From assembly GCA_003525525.1 (NCBI GenBank), contig DQED01000313.1, positions 213-9,877 on the forward strand: 9,665 nucleotides of DNA, in the 5' to 3' direction. Shown piece after piece: positions 5,683 to 9,665 of the stretch (position 1 is the stretch's first letter; each line of letters begins with the position of its first letter). The notes beneath the pieces are model-generated. The model was not told where the DNA came from, did not search any database, and saw only the letters and a program-made list of their open reading frames with translations. The position numbers and the translations under genes were made by a program. The DNA is from Desulfovibrio sp. (GTDB taxonomy: Bacteria > Desulfobacterota > Desulfovibrionia > Desulfovibrionales > Desulfovibrionaceae).

Positions 5683-6132
5683 ATGAAAGTCCATCGCGCC
5701 GTGCGGATGGAGCGCTGCATCGGCTGCCACTCCTGCTCCCTGGCCTGCGCCAGGCTGGTGTATAAGAATTTCTCCTGGAACACCGCGGGCATCCGCATCC
5801 GTTCCACGGGCGGCGTCTCCAGCGGGTTCCAGGCCGTGCTCTGCCTTGCCTGCGACCCCGCCCCCTGCGCCGCCGCCTGCCCCACGGGAGCCATGAGCCC
5901 GCGCAAATCCGGCGGCGGGGTGCTGCTCAAAAAATCCCTGTGCGTGCAGTGCGGCAAATGCGCGGCCGCCTGCCCGGTGGAGGCGATCAACCTCGACGCC
6001 GCCGGAAACCCCAGCGTGTGCATCCACTGCGGCCAGTGCATCCCCTTTTGCCCCCACGACTGCCTGGAGCTGGTGGAAGCCGCCGCCCCGGCCGCGCCCT
6101 GCCTGGAGAGCTGCAATGTCGCCGAAAAATAA
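5683..6132 (+). CDS. Polyferredoxin subunit of AOR-type oxidoreductase, four [4Fe-4S] clusters
   Basis: This is a 149-residue soluble electron-transfer protein. Sixteen cysteines fall in four cluster motifs: C12-C15-C18-C22 (C-x2-C-x2-C-x3-C), C54-C57-C62-C66 (C-x2-C-x4-C-x3-CP), C87-C90-C93-C97 and C113-C116-C119-C123 (both C-x2-C-x2-C-x3-CP). This is the layout of the DmsB/HycB-like ferredoxin subunits found beside AOR-family enzymes. C127, C140 and C144 are extra. The ATG at 5683 has GGAG eight bases upstream; an open frame reaching further upstream runs into the tRNA gene and is rejected. No signal peptide or twin-arginine motif is seen, so it is cytoplasmic. The gene overlaps the AOR start by 17 bases, implying coupled translation and a stoichiometric complex. 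It probably carries electrons from the AOR cluster to a soluble or membrane acceptor. The final acceptor is not indicated. Confidence 0.94.
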   Translation: MKVHRAVRMERCIGCHSCSLACARLVYKNFSWNTAGIRIRSTGGVSSGFQAVLCLACDPAPCAAACPTGAMSPRKSGGGVLLKKSLCVQCGKCAAACPVEAINLDAAGNPSVCIHCGQCIPFCPHDCLELVEAAAPAAPCLESCNVAEK

Positions 6133-7885
6133 CGACCCCGATCTGTTCCGCGTTCTCGTTTACGACCTTTCCGCCAGGCGCGGCGACATCGTCCTTGTGC
6201 CCGGGCGCGGGCGATACATCGGCGGCTCGGGCCTGGCCGCGCTGCTTTTCGAAAAATACGGCCTGCCCACGGCCGCGCCGTTCGATCCCGGCCAGCCGCT
6301 CATCTTCGCCATCGGCCCGGCCACGGGCTATTTTCCGCTCATGAGCAAGACCGTGTGCGGCTTCAAGTCGCCCTACAACGGCAACTACGCCGAATCCCAC
6401 GCCGGCGGCCGCTCGGCCCTGGCCCTGCGCTTCGCCGGCTTCGACGCGCTGGTCGTCACGGGCAAGGCCGCGCGCCTGTCCACGCTCGTCGTGGGGTCGC
6501 GGCGCATCGAGCTTCTCGACGTCCACTACCTGCGCGGCGCGGACGTCTTCACCACGGGCAAGCTCCTGCGCAAGATCGCCGCCGGCGCCTCCGGCCACCG
6601 CAGCATCATGCGCATCGGCCCGGCAGGGGAAAACGGCAGCGCCTACGCCTGCATCAACGTGGACACCTACCGCCATTTCGGCCGCCTCGGCGCGGGCGCG
6701 GTCATGGGCGCGAAAAACTGCAAGGCGCTCGTCGTCATGGGCGACGGCGACCTGGCGCTCCCCGAGGACAAGGCCTATCCGAAGCTTTTCAAGGACATCC
6801 ACGACAAGGTCACCGCGTCGGGGATGATGGAGAAATACCACAACCTCGGCACGCCGGCCAACGTGCTGCCCCTAAACGCCCTCAAATCCCTGCCCTGGCG
6901 CAATCTGGCCGCGACCACCGACCCGGAGGCGGACAAGATCTCCGGCGAGGCGTTCGCGGAAAAGCTGCTCATGCACAACGCCGCCTGCGCCGGCTGCCCC
7001 GTGGGCTGCATCCACGTCGGCATGGTGCGCGAGATGTTCTCCGCTTCCCACCGCTTCGCCATCCACCAGGTGGCCTACGACCACGAGCCCAACTTCGCCG
7101 CCGGCCCCATGCTCGGCGTCACCGACCCGAGCGAGGTGCTGGCGATAAACGACGTGGCCGACCGCCAGGGCCTGGACATCATCTCCGCCGGCGTGGCCCT
7201 GGCCTGGGCCGTGGAGGCCACGCAAAAGGGACTCGTTTCCGAAAAAGAGACCGAGGTGAAGCTTGCCTTCGGCGATGCGGCCGCCTTCAAGCGGGCGATG
7301 TGGCTGCTCGGCCACAAGGTCAACGACTTCTACGCCGCCCTGGGCCAGGGGGCGCTTGTCGCGGCCAGACAGTACGGCGGCGAGGACTTCGCCTGCGTGC
7401 TCGGCCAGGAGATGGCCGGCTACGCCACGGGCGAGACCTATTTCGCCTCCCAGACCGTGTCCTTCCGCCATTCCCACCTGGATACCGGGGCTTATTCCTA
7501 CGACCAGAAACACAAGGAAAAGGACGTGGACGCGGTGGTCAAGTTCCTCGTGGACGACGAGCGCGAGCGCGTGCTGTTGACCTGCCTCGTGGCCTGCCTG
7601 TTCGCCCGCGAGGTCTACAAGCCCGAGGTCGTCGCCGCGGCCCTGTCCTGCCTCGGACACGGGGAGCTCGCGGCCGGCATCGACGCGGCCGCGGAAAACG
7701 CCCGTCGGGCGCGCTGGCGGCTGAAACTCGCCACGGGATACGATCCGCTTGCCACGCGCATTCCCAAACGCTTCGCGGAAATCGAGACCTGGAAGGGCCC
7801 CGTGGACGCGGCCTACATGGAGGCGCTGCGCGCGGGATACGCCGCGGCCGTGCTGTCGCTTGGCGCGCCGTTGCCTTCCGCGTGA
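6116..7885 (+). CDS. Aldehyde:ferredoxin oxidoreductase family protein (W/Mo-bispterin enzyme)
   Basis: This is 589 residues, close to the usual 580-620 of AOR-family enzymes, which oxidise aldehydes to acids using a tungsten (rarely molybdenum) bis-pyranopterin and one [4Fe-4S] cluster. N-terminal domain landmarks are YIGGSGLAALLF (34-45), AGGRSALALRFAGFDALVVTGKA (96-118 region), IGPAGEN (167-173) and GRLGAGAVMGAKN (189-201). The cluster ligands are C291-x2-C294-x3-C298, with the fourth most likely C494 in ACLF. The first pterin motif D349-R-Q-G-L-D354 is intact. The second, normally D-x2-G-L-C, reads T489-C-L-V-A-C494 here. RHSHLD (451-456) supplies candidate active-site histidines. The ATG at 6116 follows GGAGAG by five bases and sits inside the ferredoxin gene. 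A two-subunit enzyme with a four-cluster partner recalls archaeal WOR5 and the enterobacterial YdhV/YdhY pair more than single-subunit AOR. Substrate is unknown; it could be an aldehyde or another low-potential reaction. Cytoplasmic. Confidence 0.95.
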   Translation: MSPKNNDPDLFRVLVYDLSARRGDIVLVPGRGRYIGGSGLAALLFEKYGLPTAAPFDPGQPLIFAIGPATGYFPLMSKTVCGFKSPYNGNYAESHAGGRSALALRFAGFDALVVTGKAARLSTLVVGSRRIELLDVHYLRGADVFTTGKLLRKIAAGASGHRSIMRIGPAGENGSAYACINVDTYRHFGRLGAGAVMGAKNCKALVVMGDGDLALPEDKAYPKLFKDIHDKVTASGMMEKYHNLGTPANVLPLNALKSLPWRNLAATTDPEADKISGEAFAEKLLMHNAACAGCPVGCIHVGMVREMFSASHRFAIHQVAYDHEPNFAAGPMLGVTDPSEVLAINDVADRQGLDIISAGVALAWAVEATQKGLVSEKETEVKLAFGDAAAFKRAMWLLGHKVNDFYAALGQGALVAARQYGGEDFACVLGQEMAGYATGETYFASQTVSFRHSHLDTGAYSYDQKHKEKDVDAVVKFLVDDERERVLLTCLVACLFAREVYKPEVVAAALSCLGHGELAAGIDAAAENARRARWRLKLATGYDPLATRIPKRFAEIETWKGPVDAAYMEALRAGYAAAVLSLGAPLPSA

Positions 7886-8007
7886 CGGTACGGTTTCATC
7901 GGGTGGCATTACGGCGGTGGGCCGTGCATATCGCCGTGCGCTGTGGTAATGGGCGGGCATGATCCTTTATTCTCCCGCCTCGCCCATTCCCGCCAAAGGA
8001 GACGCCC
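7886..8007. other. Gap between AOR and H+-ATPase genes
   Basis: These 122 bases show no clear promoter and no intrinsic terminator. A loose inverted repeat GGCGGG (7952-7957) / CCCGCC (7974-7979) with a 16-base loop precedes the ATPase ribosome binding site. Readthrough from the AOR operon is possible but not shown. Confidence 0.4.
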
Positions 8008-9665
8008 ATGGCCGATCAAGCGCATGACGCGGCGAAAAAGCCCCTCGCCGCGGTCCTCAAGGACGCCGGGGCCACCCCGGAAGGACTGACCGGGGCCGAG
8101 GCGGCCAAACGTCTTGCCGCAAACGGCCCCAACGCCCTGCCCGAGAAGAAGGTCAACCCGCTCCTCAAGCTGTGCGGCTACTTCTGGGGCCCCATCCCCT
8201 GGATGATCGAGGCGGCGGCGATCCTCTCGGCCGTGGTCGGGCACTGGGCCGACCTCACCATCATTCTGGTGCTGCTCGTCTTCAACGCGGCCATCGGCTT
8301 TTTCGAGGAGCACAAGGCGGAAAACGCCCTGGCGGCGCTCAAAAACCAGCTGGCGCTTCGGGCCAGGGCGCTGCGCGACGGGGCCTGGGGCGAGGTGGAC
8401 GCCGCGACCCTGGTCGTCGGCGACGTCATCCGCCTGCGCCTGGGCGACGTCATCCCGGCCGACGCGGTCTGCCTCGAGGGCGACTACCTGAGCGTCGATC
8501 AGGCGGCGCTCACCGGCGAATCCCTGCCCGTGGCGAAAACAGTCGGCGACACGGTCTATTCCGGGGCCGTGGCCAAACAGGGCGAGATGGTGGCCGTGGT
8601 CACGGCCACCGGCTCCGGCACGTTTTTCGGCAAGACCGCGCGCCTGGTTTCCACGGCGGGCGCGACGTCCCATTTCCAGAAAGCCGTGATGACCATCGGC
8701 AACTACCTCATCTACCTCACCCTCGCCATGGTCGCCGTGCTCATCCTCGTCGGCCTCGACCGGGGCGAAAAGATCCTCGAACTGGCCCAGTTCGCGCTCA
8801 TCCTCACCGTGGCCGCCATCCCCGTGGCCATGCCCGCGGTGCTGTCCGTGACCATGGCCGTGGGGGCGCTCGCGCTCTCGAGGCTCAAGGCCATCGTCTC
8901 GCGCCTGGAAGCCATCGAGGAAATGGCCGGCATGGACATCCTCTGTTCCGACAAGACCGGCACGCTCACGCAAAACAGGCTCACCCTGGGCGAACCCATC
9001 GTTTTCGCGGCCAGGGACGCGGCCGAACTCCTGCTCCTCGGCGGCCTGGCCTCCAAGGCAGAGGACCGCGACGCCATCGATCTGGCGATCCTGGAGAGCC
9101 TGCCGGACCAAAAGGCGCTGGCGGGCTACAAACAGACGGCGTTTACGCCCTTCGACCCCGTGGGCAAGCGCACCGAGGCGGCCGTGACCGACGCCGCGGG
9201 CGCGGCGTTTCGCGTGACCAAGGGCGCGCCGCAGGTGGTCATGGGGCTGTGTTCCCTTTCCGCCGCCGATGCACAAAGGGCCGACGCCGCCGTGGAGGCG
9301 CTCGCGTCCAAGGGCTCGCGCACGCTCGGCGTCGCGCGCAAGGACGGGGAGGGGGCCTGGGTCTTTTGCGGCATCCTGCCGCTGTCCGATCCGCCGCGCG
9401 AGGATTCCGCCGCGACCATCGCCAAGGCCGGCGAACACGGCATCGCCGTCAAGATGGTCACCGGCGACAACACGGCCATCGCCCGGGAAATCTCCCGGGA
9501 GCTCGGCCTTGGCCAGAGCATCGTCCCGGCCGGGGGCTTTTTCGCCGAGGGCGCGGATGTTTCGCGCCTGGGCGTGGACGTGGAGGAGCGTATCGAGGCT
9601 GCCGACGGCTTTGCCCAGGTCTTTCCCGAGCACAAGTACGGCATCGTCAAGGCGCTCCAGAACCG
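8008..9665 (+). CDS. Plasma-membrane proton-efflux P-type ATPase (type IIIA), 3'-truncated by window edge
   Basis: The frame is open from ATG 8008 (AGGAGA about seven bases upstream) through the right edge: 552 codons of an expected roughly 800-850. Order of parts: an N-terminal cytoplasmic segment with a cation-ATPase N-domain (about 22-55, GLTGAEAAKRLAANGPNAL); TM1-TM2 (about 58-100); the actuator domain with TGES (169-172); TM3 (about 228-250); TM4 with AAIPVAMPAVL (269-279); the phosphorylation loop CSDKTGTLTQN with phospho-acceptor D315; nucleotide-binding motifs FDPVGKRT (382-389) and KGAP (405-408); and the TGDN hinge (485-488). The GDGxNDAPAL motif and TM5-TM10 lie beyond the window. 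The short N-terminus, lack of heavy-metal CPx motif and the TM4 sequence fit the fungal/plant PMA-like H+ pump rather than Ca2+, K+ or Cu+ pumps. It would export protons at ATP cost, useful for pH homeostasis. No frameshift is seen. Confidence 0.95.
   Translation, partial: MADQAHDAAKKPLAAVLKDAGATPEGLTGAEAAKRLAANGPNALPEKKVNPLLKLCGYFWGPIPWMIEAAAILSAVVGHWADLTIILVLLVFNAAIGFFEEHKAENALAALKNQLALRARALRDGAWGEVDAATLVVGDVIRLRLGDVIPADAVCLEGDYLSVDQAALTGESLPVAKTVGDTVYSGAVAKQGEMVAVVTATGSGTFFGKTARLVSTAGATSHFQKAVMTIGNYLIYLTLAMVAVLILVGLDRGEKILELAQFALILTVAAIPVAMPAVLSVTMAVGALALSRLKAIVSRLEAIEEMAGMDILCSDKTGTLTQNRLTLGEPIVFAARDAAELLLLGGLASKAEDRDAIDLAILESLPDQKALAGYKQTAFTPFDPVGKRTEAAVTDAAGAAFRVTKGAPQVVMGLCSLSAADAQRADAAVEALASKGSRTLGVARKDGEGAWVFCGILPLSDPPREDSAATIAKAGEHGIAVKMVTGDNTAIAREISRELGLGQSIVPAGGFFAEGADVSRLGVDVEERIEAADGFAQVFPEHKYGIVKALQN

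Noticed and set aside
7909..9633. Long minus-strand open frame of 574 codons opposite the ATPase gene
   Set aside because: It mirrors the GC-rich codon bias of the ATPase gene; the product is rich in Gly, His, Arg, Asp and Glu without domain motifs, and the plus-strand ATPase is unmistakable.
1..9665. CRISPR array, insertion sequence or rRNA
   Set aside because: No regularly spaced repeats, transposase-like frames, terminal inverted repeats or rRNA motifs were seen.

Overview
The window looks like a piece of a GC-rich, anaerobic delta-proteobacterial (Desulfovibrionaceae-like) chromosome. The grounds are a tungsten/molybdenum aldehyde:ferredoxin oxidoreductase (AOR) family enzyme with its own polyferredoxin, a P-type proton ATPase, a kinase-like/UspA pair, and strong G+C bias at third codon positions. 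A hand count gives 42 of 60 G+C at 6661-6720. The taxonomic placement is inference from gene content and style, not a database result.

Layout. (1) 1-1269, plus strand: the 3' part of a secreted alginate-lyase-family protein, cut by the left edge. (2) 2691-1226, minus strand: a two-gene unit made of a protein-kinase-like protein (TTG start) and a UspA-type universal stress protein. The usp gene overlaps the lyase gene tail to tail. (3) 2922-4433, plus strand: a polytopic membrane protein of the GT-C glycosyltransferase-like type, divergent from the kinase gene. (4) 4434-5368: a much more AT-rich stretch (16 of 60 G+C at 4801-4860) with one minus-strand gene for a small four-TM protein with C-terminal TPR-like repeats, and about 280 noncoding bases upstream of it. 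(5) 5532-5369, minus strand: a complete tRNA-Ala(CGC) unit with a sigma70-type promoter, encoded CCA and a strong intrinsic terminator. (6) 5683-7885, plus strand: a translationally overlapping ferredoxin-AOR operon. (7) 8008-right edge, plus strand: the first 552 codons of a type IIIA plasma-membrane H+-ATPase.

How the parts may work together. The ferredoxin and AOR-family protein almost certainly form one redox enzyme: aldehyde or related substrate oxidised at a pterin-bound W/Mo site, with electrons passed through up to five [4Fe-4S] clusters. The proton ATPase downstream would act on pH or proton balance, but nothing in the sequence ties it to the AOR beyond same-strand proximity. The kinase-like protein and UspA form a likely stress-response pair. 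The lyase-family and GT-C-like proteins point to polysaccharide or cell-envelope work, but they are not in one transcription unit. The AT-rich block at the 3' side of the tRNA gene looks acquired, although no integrase or attachment-site duplication is visible.

No clearly new system is proven here. The best candidates for follow-up are the kinase-UspA pair with an atypical catalytic loop, the AOR with a non-canonical second pterin motif plus a four-cluster partner, and the orphan TM-TPR gene beside the tRNA.
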